Assembly (NCBI GenBank): GCA_964617995.1
Contig: CAZTXD010000022.1
Coordinates: 1 to 33,717, forward strand
DNA from: CAZTXD01 sp964617995
GTDB lineage: Bacteria > Actinomycetota > Acidimicrobiia > Spongiisociales > ZC4RG35
Length of the DNA: 33,717 nt
Direction: 5' to 3'
The notes under the pieces were generated by a model that was not told the DNA's origin, did not search any database, and was given only the letters and a program-made list of their open reading frames with translations. The position numbers were made by a program, and so were the translations under genes. This document shows, one piece after another, positions 8,234 through 16,689 of this stretch; within the stretch, counting starts at the first letter, position 1, and each line of letters begins with the position of its first letter.

Positions 8234-11200
8234 TCAGGGACCTGTTCCGACGGCCTGGAACGCCCGGAAGATGAACGCTGCCATCTGCCCTCGCGTGATG
8301 TCGTCACCCGGACAGAACAAGTTGTTCGTCGGCGGGTTGCATCCGCGGGTCACCCCGGCGGTGCCGAGGATGTCGATGGCCGACTCGTGGATGTTGCCGT
8401 CGTCGTCGTCGAACAGGTCGCTGCCCGCCCCATCGGTGAGTCCCCATCCGCGGACCATGAACGTAGCCATCTGGGCCCGTGTGACCGGATCTCCAGGGCA
8501 GAACATGTCGTTGGCGGGTGGGTTGCATCCGCGGGTGATTCCCGCCGCCGCCATCCGGTTGATGTCTTCCTCCAGGACGATGCCGTCGTCGTCCATGAAG
8601 AAGTCTTCGTCGGCTGCGGCAAGCTGGAGCCCCCTCGTCATGAAGGCGGCCATCTGGGCCCGTGTGACCGGGTCTCCGGGGCAGAACATGTCGTTGGCGG
8701 GTGGGTTGCATCCGCGGGTGATGCCGTGCTGGGCAAGCCACACGATCTCGGTGTGGAACAGATGGTCCTCCGGGACATCGTCGAAGCTGGGCGGCTCCGA
8801 TACGGGCGGCGGCGGCTCCGGTGGCCCGTCCGGTGGTGGTGGTGGCGGCGGTGGTGGCGGCGGCGGGGCCGGAGCGGGAATGATCACCACGGTGTCGCGC
8901 TGGTCGCCCACCGCGTTGTTCTGGAACACCCAGAGCATGAGACCCGCACCCTCGGTCTCGATCTCACCGGCGGTACCGGCCGGAACCACCAGGCTCAGCC
9001 CCTCGGGAGAGGTGATCTCGTCCTCCAGGTCGACACTCTCGGTCTCACTCAGCCCCGCCAGCCCCAGCTGATCGAAGACCGCCACCGTCACGTCAAAGGT
9101 GGTGTCGCCATCGGCGAGGAAGCCGAAGGAGCCGTCGACGTTGAAGGGCAGGATCATCACCTCGTCGTTCATGTCGGCCACGCCGAAGTACAAGAGCGAG
9201 GCGAATGAGCCGTCGAGGGCGAAGATGGCCGTCACCAGCTGTCCGACCGCGTTCCCTCCGATGAAGGCGGCGAGATCGGCGGCGACGATGGCGAAGTCGT
9301 CGGTGCCGTCCTGGTCGACGTCCAGGAAGACGTCCACCTCCAGCGCCGAAGGGGCCGACCACGGCTGGTTGAGGGCTACCGCAAGCTCCATCAGGTCGGA
9401 GCCGTCGAAGCCGCCTCCGGGAGTGGTGCGGTAGCCGGTGGCGGCCAGGCTTCCCTCGCCGCCGGTGGAGTTGGTGAACCCGTCGGCGAAGCCGTCACCC
9501 GGCCCGCCGTTCGCCACCAGCACCGAGCCCGCCTCCACGCTCACGGTTGAAGCGGGATCGACCACCGCGAACACCCCGACCCTGATGACATCGGCAGAGT
9601 TGGTCGTGTTTTCGAAGACCACCCAGCCATCACTCTCCGCCTGACTGTAGAAGCCGTCGTCGGAGTCCATCGCCGTTGGGTCGAGGTCGACGGACACGTC
9701 CACCGAACCGGTGCCACCACTGGTGGTGACCGAGGTGTCGGAGACGCTCCAGCTCACCCCGGGCAGCACCTGGTTGGGCTCGAACGTCACGTTGTAGGTG
9801 GCGTCACCCGTGAGCCGGTTGAGGTCGACGGTGGCCGTCTCGGTGCCTCCCGTGGTGGGGTTGAGACGGCCCATCGACACCCCGGCGGGACTGGCATAGG
9901 CCTCCATGTCCAGGGCGGCCGAGTCGATGTGCACGATGCCGGTGCCCTGACGGGCGACCGGGACCGCTCCCGGGACGAACATCGCGGTGTCCCCGGGCAT
10001 GCCTTCCACGGTGGCCGGAGTGGCCGACCCCATCAGCAGCGCTTTGACCTGCGCCGGCGAGAGCCCCGGATGGGCATCGAGCAGCTGTGCCGCCGCTCCC
10101 GCCACATGCGGCGCCGCCATCGAGGTGCCGCTGTTGAGCACACCCTGGTCTCCGGTTCCGACATCGGTCGAGAAGATGTTGAACCCGGGGGCGCTCACAT
10201 CCGGCTTGAACACGTTGCCGAATCCCGGTCCGCGGGAGGTGAAGCCGGCCAGGGTGTCGATGTAGTGAGGGGTGAGAATGTTTAGGTCCTCGCGGAGAGT
10301 TACATTGACGGTCTCACTCTCGGCCACGGCGCGGATTTCTTGCCCCTGGTCCAACCTGATCATCATTGCCGGGATATCCGGCTGATCGGGTGTGCCATCC
10401 TGGGCCATGGCGATCGGCGCGCCGGCGTCGTTGTTGAACAGCAGCGCTCCGACCGCCCCGGCATCCTCGGCGTTGCGGATCTTCTCCGAGAACGTGCAGG
10501 TGCCGCGTTGGATGTAGGCGATCTGGCCGGTCAGGTCGTTGTTCAGGCCGCCGCCGCAGGCATCCAGCGGGTCGGCGATAGCGAGGTCGCCGGTCGTGGC
10601 GGGATCGAGCTCGCCGAAGTCACCGGGCTGGGCCTCGTAGTCGTCGGCGATCTCGGCCGGGGAGTTGACGGTCATCGCAAGCGACTCGATACCACCGTCG
10701 ACCGAGGCGGCCACCGAGATGACCCCGTCCGCAACGGCGGGTGAGCCGGTGACGTAGGGCGGGGTGCCCGAGTTGCCCGCCGAGGCGACGACAACGACGC
10801 CGAGGTCGACGGCATTTTGGCTGGCGATCGCCGAGGGATCCTGAGGATGGCCGTAGGGCGAGCCGAGGCTCATGTTGATCACGTCGACGGCGTCGTCGGT
10901 GCTCAGGTCGTTGTTGGGATCGAGGGCCCGCTCGATGGCGTCGGACACCAGGTCGGTGGACCCGGCCACATCGCCGAACACCTTGAAGGCGTAGAGCAGG
11001 GCATCGGGGGCCATTCCCCGGCCCACCAGCAGATCGATGTCGGTCACCTCGAAGCCAGCGGCCGTTCCGGCCACGTGGGTACCGTGGCCGTTGACATCGA
11101 GCGGGTCGGGGTCCGGGCTGGGAGTGTCCAGTCCCGGGGTGGATGCGTCATAGGTGGGTCCGGCGAAGTCGAAACCACCGATCACCTTGGCGGTGGGAAA

Positions 11201-11821
11201 GGTTCCCGGCTCGATGTTTCCCGGGTCGTTGGCCGAATAGTCGGCAGGATCGCCCGACCCCCCGAACGAGGCGTGGGTGTAGTCGATGCCGGTGTCGATG
11301 ATGGCGATGGTGATGCCATCGCCCGTGAAGCCGGCGTCCTGGACATCATGACCGCCGATCCAGGGGACACTGGTCTCGTTGTCGAGCTCGTAACGAGTGA
11401 CCGACGCCACGCTTTCCACGCCGTCGGCGGCGCGGATGGCGGGTATGTCCCCCACCCGCACCAGGGCCCGCAGCCCGTTGGCGCCGACGACCAGATTGGA
11501 GAGCTCGTCGGCGATCAGCCCACCCAGATCGGCGCGGACCGCCTCCTGTTGGGCGAGCGCCGCCCTTCCCTGGGCCTGCTGAGCGGCCCGGCTCGCCCCC
11601 TCGGCTGCTACCTCGGCCACAGACGGCTCATCGAGCTGGATGAACACCTGGACCAGGTCGTCGAGGCTACGGAGCGCGAAGTCCGAGGAGACGGTGCCGC
11701 TGACACGCTCCGGTCCGGAACGGGACTCCAGCCCGTCGGTCTGGGCTCCCAGCGGGCCGCTGGTCGCGAACGTGGCTGCGAGTAGTGCCAGGACGGCGGA
11801 GATCGCAGTGCGTTTCCGCAT
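8234..11821 (-). CDS. Secreted subtilisin-like serine protease with PA domain and S-layer-like C-terminus
   Basis: Exported S8-family peptidase of 1195 residues. A signal peptide (1-26, ending LGA) is followed by an I9-like propeptide (about 40-145). The catalytic triad is Asp176 in AIIDTGIDYTH, His246 in NGHGTHVAG and Ser567 in NSGTSMAAPHVAG, with the oxyanion Asn in ASAGNSGTPP. A protease-associated insert (about 405-500, with RGTCTFSEKIRNAEDAGAVG) lies inside the catalytic domain. A beta-rich region of about 400 residues follows, then a poly-proline hinge (about 981-1008), then three S-layer-homology-like repeats (about 1011-1195), each with ITRGCNPP...FCPGDPVTRAQM. The repeats probably anchor it to the cell envelope. 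GAGGGAG sits just upstream of the ATG. Protein targets are unknown; nutrient breakdown or surface-protein processing are possible. Confidence 0.93.
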   Translation of the reverse strand: MRKRTAISAVLALLAATFATSGPLGAQTDGLESRSGPERVSGTVSSDFALRSLDDLVQVFIQLDEPSVAEVAAEGASRAAQQAQGRAALAQQEAVRADLGGLIADELSNLVVGANGLRALVRVGDIPAIRAADGVESVASVTRYELDNETSVPWIGGHDVQDAGFTGDGITIAIIDTGIDYTHASFGGSGDPADYSANDPGNIEPGTFPTAKVIGGFDFAGPTYDASTPGLDTPSPDPDPLDVNGHGTHVAGTAAGFEVTDIDLLVGRGMAPDALLYAFKVFGDVAGSTDLVSDAIERALDPNNDLSTDDAVDVINMSLGSPYGHPQDPSAIASQNAVDLGVVVVASAGNSGTPPYVTGSPAVADGVISVAASVDGGIESLAMTVNSPAEIADDYEAQPGDFGELDPATTGDLAIADPLDACGGGLNNDLTGQIAYIQRGTCTFSEKIRNAEDAGAVGALLFNNDAGAPIAMAQDGTPDQPDIPAMMIRLDQGQEIRAVAESETVNVTLREDLNILTPHYIDTLAGFTSRGPGFGNVFKPDVSAPGFNIFSTDVGTGDQGVLNSGTSMAAPHVAGAAAQLLDAHPGLSPAQVKALLMGSATPATVEGMPGDTAMFVPGAVPVARQGTGIVHIDSAALDMEAYASPAGVSMGRLNPTTGGTETATVDLNRLTGDATYNVTFEPNQVLPGVSWSVSDTSVTTSGGTGSVDVSVDLDPTAMDSDDGFYSQAESDGWVVFENTTNSADVIRVGVFAVVDPASTVSVEAGSVLVANGGPGDGFADGFTNSTGGEGSLAATGYRTTPGGGFDGSDLMELAVALNQPWSAPSALEVDVFLDVDQDGTDDFAIVAADLAAFIGGNAVGQLVTAIFALDGSFASLLYFGVADMNDEVMILPFNVDGSFGFLADGDTTFDVTVAVFDQLGLAGLSETESVDLEDEITSPEGLSLVVPAGTAGEIETEGAGLMLWVFQNNAVGDQRDTVVIIPAPAPPPPPPPPPPPPDGPPEPPPPVSEPPSFDDVPEDHLFHTEIVWLAQHGITRGCNPPANDMFCPGDPVTRAQMAAFMTRGLQLAAADEDFFMDDDGIVLEEDINRMAAAGITRGCNPPANDMFCPGDPVTRAQMATFMVRGWGLTDGAGSDLFDDDDGNIHESAIDILGTAGVTRGCNPPTNNLFCPGDDITRGQMAAFIFRAFQAVGTGP
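8290..8722 (-). repeat. Three tandem S-layer-like repeat units inside the subtilase gene
   Basis: The end of the subtilase gene holds three copies of a unit of about 61 codons. The stretches 8466-8539 and 8649-8722 match at 72 of 74 bases, 183 bases apart; the third copy (8290-8361) is clearly diverged. This points to recent duplication or gene conversion between the first two units. Each unit has a CNPP...FC cysteine pair. Confidence 0.8.
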
Positions 11822-11884
11822 CGGGAACTCCCTCTCTCGCGGTTTCCCTCTTCTGTGACCCTGTTCGGACCATACACGCGTGCA

Positions 11885-12883
11885 TCAACGCGTGACGCCC
11901 GGACCCCGATACCACACCACCCCGTCCCGATCCTCGGAGGCGAGACGGCCATACAGGCGCAGGTGCTCGAGGTGGGCGACGGTCTCACGGAGGGCGAGCC
12001 TCTGCTCCAGGAGTGACAGATGGGGCCGGAAGATAGCCTCCATCATCTTCCAGGCGGTCACGGCATCCGCCGCGGCCCGCGCCGTCATCTGTGCCAGGCG
12101 TCGCTCGTGATGGAGCATGATCTGCCCGACCCGGGCGGCGCCTCGCTCGATGATCGTCCCGTGGGCTGGATAGGTCAGTCCGATCGGAACCGTCAGGAGC
12201 CGACGTAGCGACATCAGATAGTCCCCCAGCACGTCGTCGTAGCTCTCGTCGAACATGATCACCGGCGATATGCGGGGGAGGACGTGGTCGCCCGAGAAGA
12301 TGACACCGCTGAGGGAGTCACGTAGGCAGATGTGAGAGGGGTCGTGCCCGGGGGTGTGGAGGACCTCGAGATGGCGGCCTCCTCCCAGGTCGATGTGCTC
12401 GCCGTCGTCGACGACGGTGTCGGGCGCTGAGATGGGCGGCATGTACTCGGGTCGGGGTCCCACGTCGGCGAGGACGCCGACATGGTGGTCTGGCACCCCG
12501 TGGCGGCCCGCCAGGTCCCGGTTGCGGGCGATGAACCCGGGAGTGTCGTTGTAGTCGGCGACATGGCGGGCGGCCCGGCGATGCATGACGAAGCGGGCAT
12601 GGTTCTCGGCGATTACCCGGTCGGCCATCCCCACGTGGTCGGGGTGCAGATGGCTGACGATCAGCGTGTGAATCGGGGCACCCCCGAGCCCCGAGGCGAC
12701 CAGACCGGTCGAGAGCGCCGCGCGACCGGGTTCCCAGTCACATCCACAGTCGATCAGCGTCACACCGTCGGCCGCTTCGATCGCATAGCAGTTGACCCAC
12801 GGGGGAGAGCGAAAAGGGAGGGGGACGGGAATGAGGTGGATGCCGTGGCCGAGAGACGACGGCCCCGGGGTGTCGCCGCTCAC
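11885..12883 (-). CDS. MBL-fold metallo-hydrolase with C-terminal winged helix
   Basis: Metallo-beta-lactamase-fold hydrolase of 332 residues. The zinc motif HxHxDH is SHLHPDH (His78, His80, Asp82, His83), followed by His180 in HTPGHDPSH, Asp199 in FSGDH and His in TYPAHG. All ligands of a dinuclear site are therefore present. The C-terminal 70 residues (LLEQRLALRETVAHLEHLRLYGRL) look like the winged-helix domain of LACTB2-like proteins, whose members include nucleases and thioesterases. The substrate is not predictable. The GTG start overlaps the dodecin stop in GTGA (12880-12883), so it is translationally coupled to dodecin. Confidence 0.88.
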   Translation of the reverse strand: MSGDTPGPSSLGHGIHLIPVPLPFRSPPWVNCYAIEAADGVTLIDCGCDWEPGRAALSTGLVASGLGGAPIHTLIVSHLHPDHVGMADRVIAENHARFVMHRRAARHVADYNDTPGFIARNRDLAGRHGVPDHHVGVLADVGPRPEYMPPISAPDTVVDDGEHIDLGGGRHLEVLHTPGHDPSHICLRDSLSGVIFSGDHVLPRISPVIMFDESYDDVLGDYLMSLRRLLTVPIGLTYPAHGTIIERGAARVGQIMLHHERRLAQMTARAAADAVTAWKMMEAIFRPHLSLLEQRLALRETVAHLEHLRLYGRLASEDRDGVVWYRGPGVTR

Positions 12884-13101
12884 CCGTGTTCCACGGCGTC
12901 GCGTATGCCGAAGGTGATGTCGACGGTGACCTCGAACTCGGTGGGCACTCCGGAGTCGTCGACCTGCCCACCGGCACGCACCATGTCCCAGCGGACGATG
13001 CCGGTGATGGTGGCAGCAGCCCGCCCGAGAACGATGCGAACGGCGTCTTCGATGGAGTCGGGCGAGCTTCCGGTCAGGCGAACGGTCTTGGTGATCTGCA
13101 T
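12880..13101 (-). CDS. Dodecin flavoprotein
   Basis: A 73-residue protein, normal dodecin length. Dodecins form hollow dodecamers that store or buffer flavins such as FMN or riboflavin. Family features are TGSSPDSIEDAV (10-21), the flavin-stacking Trp38 in GIVRWDMV, and the last strand FEVTVDITFGIRD. The ATG at 13101 has AGGAG four bases before it. It is the first gene of a two-gene unit with the MBL hydrolase and is transcribed away from dnaE2. Why a flavin-storage protein is coupled to an MBL hydrolase is unclear; the hydrolase might use a flavin- or CoA-linked substrate, which is speculation. Confidence 0.88.
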   Translation of the reverse strand: MQITKTVRLTGSSPDSIEDAVRIVLGRAAATITGIVRWDMVRAGGQVDDSGVPTEFEVTVDITFGIRDAVEHG

Positions 13102-13150
13102 GGTGCTCCTAACTCTGACCAGACGAGGTTACGCGGTTCGGACTTTCGGG

Positions 13151-13195
13151 GGTTCTCGGTCGTCGGTGACCGACAACTGACAACCGACAACTGAT
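13151..13195. repeat. GTTGTC-rich intergenic repeat patch
   Basis: Between the dodecin and dnaE2 starts lies a run of related 7-10 base words (GGTTCTCGGT, CGACAACTGA, CAACCGACAACTGA). The words GGTTCTCGGT and GTTGTCGGTT occur again, exactly, in the gap at 21820-21850. It looks like a dispersed low-complexity intergenic element. No coding or RNA function is visible. Confidence 0.5.
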
Positions 13196-13210
13196 GACCC
13201 CTACCCACGA

Positions 13211-13248
13211 CACTATATCGAACATGTGTTCGATATAGTGTGGCCTAC
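13211..13248 (+). promoter_or_regulatory. LexA/SOS operator overlapping the dnaE2 promoter
   Basis: TCGAACATGTGTTCGA at 13218-13233 matches the actinobacterial LexA box TCGAAC-N4-GTTCGA exactly. It sits inside a longer inverted repeat (13211-13240) with 13-bp perfect arms around the 4-base centre ATGT. TATAGT at 13234-13239 abuts the box and is a good -10; transcription would then begin near 13246-13249, at or beside the ATG. LexA bound here would cover the promoter. Induction of dnaE2 by DNA damage is therefore expected. Confidence 0.85.
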
Positions 13249-16200
13249 ATGTATGCCGAGCTCCACTGCCACACCAATTTCTCTTTCCTGGACGGGGCCT
13301 CCTTTCCCGAGGCTCTGGTGGAACGGGCGGTAGCCCTCGGCTACCGGGCCCTGGCCGTGACCGACCACGACGGGTTCTACGGGGTGTCACGTTTCTGGCA
13401 GGCTGCTCGGGAAGCAGGCCTACCGGCTGTCTACGGGGTCGAGGTGGGGATGCCCTCGGGGGATGACAGATCGACCGACCCGGTAGCGACCGCCGAGGCA
13501 TGGGACGAGGAACGGCTCCGGAACCAACCGGTCGGTCCTCGCCGGGGTCGAACGGTGGGGATGCACGGCTCCAAGCCCACCCGCCTCCCACCCACCGAGC
13601 ACCTCGTGCTCCTCGCCTCCTCCCCTGAGGGCTACCGGGCTCTGGGACGTTTCCTGACCCGTGGTCAGATGCGGGGGGTGAAGGACGCCCCCGTATACAG
13701 TTGGGCGGATCTGGCGGAAGTGGCAGCTTCCGGACATGTGTGGGCATTGTCGGGATGCCACGCCGGGGCGGTTCCGTCGGCCGCTCGTCGTCACGACATG
13801 GAGGCGGCGACGGCAGCCGCCGGTCGCCTTCACGAGTTGTTCGGGAGCCGCTTCCATCTCGAGTTGTGGCATCACGGTCTACCCGAGGACGATCCTCGCA
13901 ACGACATGCTCTGGGAGGTGGCGGGGAGGCTCGGCCTGGGCGTGGTGGCCACCAACCAGGTCCACTATGCCGACCGTGAGGACGCCGACCTGGCGGAAGT
14001 GCTGGCGGCCATCGATGGTCGCAGGTCACTGGAGGAGGCGGACGGTTTCCGCCCTGCCACCGACCTGCGTCACATGCGCTCGCCTGCGGAGATGGAGGCG
14101 CGATTCGCTCGCTACCCGGGCGCTGTCGCCCGGGCGGGGAAGCTGGGAGAGCGGCTCGCCTTCGACCTGGCGCTGGTTGCCCCCGAGCTGCCTGACTTTC
14201 CCATGCCCGGTCATTTCCGCACAGAGATGGAGTTCCTGCGTCACCTGACCTGGGAAGGAGCCCGCACGGTGTACCCGGGCGACAGCGAAGGGGTCGACCC
14301 CGCCGCCCGTAGACGGTTGGAGCATGAACTGGACGTGATCGACCGGCTCGGCTTTCCCGGCTATTTCCTTGTCGTGTGGGACATCGTCAGATTCGCCCGA
14401 TCCCAGGGCATCTACTGTCAGATACGCGGTTCGGGGGCCGACTCGGCGGTGTGCCGCTGCCTCGGTCTGACCCGGGTCGACCCCATACGCCTCCGGCTGC
14501 CCTTCGAGCGGTTCCTCTCGGAGGAGAGGGGAAGGGCCCCCGATATCGACCTCGACCTGGAGGCGGACCGGCGAGAGGAAGTGATCCAGTACTGCTATCG
14601 CCGTTACGGGCGGGAACGGGCGGCGATGGTGGCGAACGTCATCACCTATCGGGCTCGGTCGGTGCTGCGCGACGTCGCCAAGGCCTTCGGTTTCACCCCC
14701 ACCCAGGTCGACTCCCTGTCCCGTTACGTGGACACCCGGGACCCGGGGAACCTGGCGGAGGAGGTGTCGCTGCCGGGTGGGCTCACCGCCGAGCTCATCT
14801 ACGACGTCTGTCGACGCCTCGACGGTTTTCCCCGTCATCTGGGGATCCACTCCGGCGGGATGGTTATCGCCGACCGTCCTCTCTGGCAGGTGGTGCCGCT
14901 CGAGTGGGGAAGGATGGAGGGCCGGACGGTGCTGCAGTGGGACAAGGACGATTCCGCTGCCGTGGGCATCGTCAAGTTCGACCTGCTCGGGTTGGGAATG
15001 CTCAACGCCCTCCATCTGTGTGTCGACCTCATCGACGAGGTCCACGGTGTGCGGATCGACCTGGCGACGATTCCCCAGGAGCCGGTGATCTACGAGACGC
15101 TGGGTGACGCCGACACGGTGGGGCTCTTCCAGGTGGAGTCCCGAGCCCAGATCGCCACGCTCCCTCGGATGCGGCCCAAGACGTTCTATGACCTGGCGGT
15201 GGAGGTGGCCCTGATCCGGCCGGGTCCCATCCAGGGACAGTCGGTCCATCCCTACCTGCGACGTCGAAGCGGTGAGGACCCCGTCCGCTATCCCCACCCA
15301 TCGACCGAGCCGATCCTGGCCAAGACTCTCGGTGTGCCCGTCTTCCAGGAGCAGCTCATGGAGATGGCGCGGGTCTGCTGCGGATTCGACGGCAACCAGT
15401 CGGACCGACTGCGTCAGGCGATGACCCACAAGAGATCGGAGGAGGCGATGGGTCGACTCCGGGACGAGGTGTTCGAAGGCATGGCCGCTCAGGGGATAAC
15501 CGGGGCCGCCGCCGACGAGATCTGGGAGAAACTACAGGGTTTCGCCAGTTTCGGCTTCCCCGAGTCACACTCGGTCAGCTTCGCCTACATCGTCTACATG
15601 TCGGCGTGGCTTCGTCACTACTGGCCCTCCGAGTACCTGGCGGGGCTGCTCAATGCCCAGCCGATGGGTTTCTACAGCCCCAACAGCCTCGTACAGGACG
15701 CTCAGCGTCACGGGGTGGTGGTGCATCAGCCCGACATCAACGCCTCGTTTCATGATTGCACCATCGAACCGTGGGAGGCCGGCGTCGACGACGTGGTCTA
15801 CCACCTGGGGCGGGAATGGCGGCGGGGGAGAGGCCCTGTCGATGAACCGGTTCGGGCATCGGTGGCAGTACGCCTCGGGCTGCGCTACGTCCGCAACCTC
15901 GGACCCGCTGAGATCGCCCGCATCGAGACGGCCCGCCAGATCGGAGGTGAGTTCACCTCCCCCGAGGACCTGGCCCATCGAACGGGTCTGGGGGCGGCGC
16001 CGCTGGAGGCGCTGGCAGCGGTCGGGGCGCTGCGGTCGGTGGGTCTGGAGCGTCGCCCCGGCCTCTGGGCGGCGGGCGCCCTGGCGGAGATCGCCCCGGA
16101 TCGGCTGCCGGTGACCTCGGGAGCCGAGGCTCCCCCTCTCCCCGGTATGAGCGAAGAGGAGGCTCACCGAGCCGACCTGTGGGCCACCGGGGTCTCGGTG

Positions 16201-16554
16201 CGGCACCCGATCGAGTTCATCCGTCCCCACCTCCGAGACCGGGGCTGTCGCACGGTGGCGGAGGTGACCTCTCTCCGCCGGGCGGCGAGCGCCAGCGTGG
16301 GCGGTGTGGTCACCCATCGTCAACGCCCTGCCACTGCCCGGGGGGTGATCTTCTTCAACCTCGAGGACGAGACAGGTCAGCTCAACGTGATCGTCATGCC
16401 CGACGTGTGGGCCCGCTACCGGGAAGTGGCACGGCGGGCCCCGGCCCTGGTCATCGAGGGGCGGATCGAATATCGCCACGGCGTAACGAATCTGGTCGCC
16501 CGCAAGCTCGAGGCCCTGGGCGTCTACTCGATCCGATCCCGTGACTTCCGCTGA
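13249..16554 (+). CDS. dnaE2: Error-prone DNA polymerase DnaE2
   Basis: Alternative C-family polymerase for damage-induced translesion synthesis and mutagenesis, acting at the replication fork. It has 1101 residues from ATG 13249. An N-terminal PHP domain starts MYAELHCHTNFSFLDG (His6, His8). The palm has PDIDLD with Asp434 and Asp436, and a third acidic residue Asp578 in VKFDLLGLG. FQEQLMEMARVCCG and GFPESHSVSFAYIVY are typical of the family, and a C-terminal OB-fold (GRIEYRHGVTNLVARKLE) ends it. An in-frame GTG at 13240 adds only three residues and lies within the operator. The usual partners ImuA' and ImuB are not in this window, so the cassette is split here or its partners are elsewhere. 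There is no ribosome binding site, consistent with a leaderless mRNA. Confidence 0.95.
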   Translation: MYAELHCHTNFSFLDGASFPEALVERAVALGYRALAVTDHDGFYGVSRFWQAAREAGLPAVYGVEVGMPSGDDRSTDPVATAEAWDEERLRNQPVGPRRGRTVGMHGSKPTRLPPTEHLVLLASSPEGYRALGRFLTRGQMRGVKDAPVYSWADLAEVAASGHVWALSGCHAGAVPSAARRHDMEAATAAAGRLHELFGSRFHLELWHHGLPEDDPRNDMLWEVAGRLGLGVVATNQVHYADREDADLAEVLAAIDGRRSLEEADGFRPATDLRHMRSPAEMEARFARYPGAVARAGKLGERLAFDLALVAPELPDFPMPGHFRTEMEFLRHLTWEGARTVYPGDSEGVDPAARRRLEHELDVIDRLGFPGYFLVVWDIVRFARSQGIYCQIRGSGADSAVCRCLGLTRVDPIRLRLPFERFLSEERGRAPDIDLDLEADRREEVIQYCYRRYGRERAAMVANVITYRARSVLRDVAKAFGFTPTQVDSLSRYVDTRDPGNLAEEVSLPGGLTAELIYDVCRRLDGFPRHLGIHSGGMVIADRPLWQVVPLEWGRMEGRTVLQWDKDDSAAVGIVKFDLLGLGMLNALHLCVDLIDEVHGVRIDLATIPQEPVIYETLGDADTVGLFQVESRAQIATLPRMRPKTFYDLAVEVALIRPGPIQGQSVHPYLRRRSGEDPVRYPHPSTEPILAKTLGVPVFQEQLMEMARVCCGFDGNQSDRLRQAMTHKRSEEAMGRLRDEVFEGMAAQGITGAAADEIWEKLQGFASFGFPESHSVSFAYIVYMSAWLRHYWPSEYLAGLLNAQPMGFYSPNSLVQDAQRHGVVVHQPDINASFHDCTIEPWEAGVDDVVYHLGREWRRGRGPVDEPVRASVAVRLGLRYVRNLGPAEIARIETARQIGGEFTSPEDLAHRTGLGAAPLEALAAVGALRSVGLERRPGLWAAGALAEIAPDRLPVTSGAEAPPLPGMSEEEAHRADLWATGVSVRHPIEFIRPHLRDRGCRTVAEVTSLRRAASASVGGVVTHRQRPATARGVIFFNLEDETGQLNVIVMPDVWARYREVARRAPALVIEGRIEYRHGVTNLVARKLEALGVYSIRSRDFR

Positions 16555-16575
16555 GGCTCCAACCGTGAACCACCA

Positions 16576-16592
16576 CCACCCGTTTCGGGCGG
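16576..16592 (+). terminator. Weak hairpin after dnaE2
   Basis: CCACCCG, loop TTT, CGGGCGG: a 7-bp stem with one mismatch, 21 bases past the dnaE2 stop and without a T-run. It may help end transcription in the 135-base gap between dnaE2 and the convergent lysozyme-like gene. Nothing else stands out there except the word GAACCCTGGG (16609-16618), which recurs at the right edge of the window. Confidence 0.3.
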
Positions 16593-16689
16593 ATGAGCGC
16601 CGCTGTGTGAACCCTGGGCCGCTGACCGGCAGGGAGTTGGGACCAGTCGGCCCCGGGCACGCCTCCCTCGTCCTGGGGCTAACGGCCTG

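Noticed and set aside
8826..8870. GGT/GGC-rich run looking like a microsatellite
   Set aside because: On the minus strand it is the in-frame poly-proline hinge of the subtilase, so it is a coding linker.
8228..9208. Plus-strand open frame of 326 codons opposite the end of the subtilase gene
   Set aside because: It is the complement of the S-layer-like repeats and poly-proline hinge; its composition is biased and no family is recognisable.
10817..11785. Plus-strand open frame of 322 codons opposite the subtilase catalytic domain
   Set aside because: The opposite frame holds a clear subtilase triad; this one is a high-GC shadow.
13109..14029. Minus-strand open frame of 306 codons covering the dnaE2 start and SOS box
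   Set aside because: It would run through the LexA operator and the PHP domain of dnaE2 and is arginine/proline-rich with no domain.
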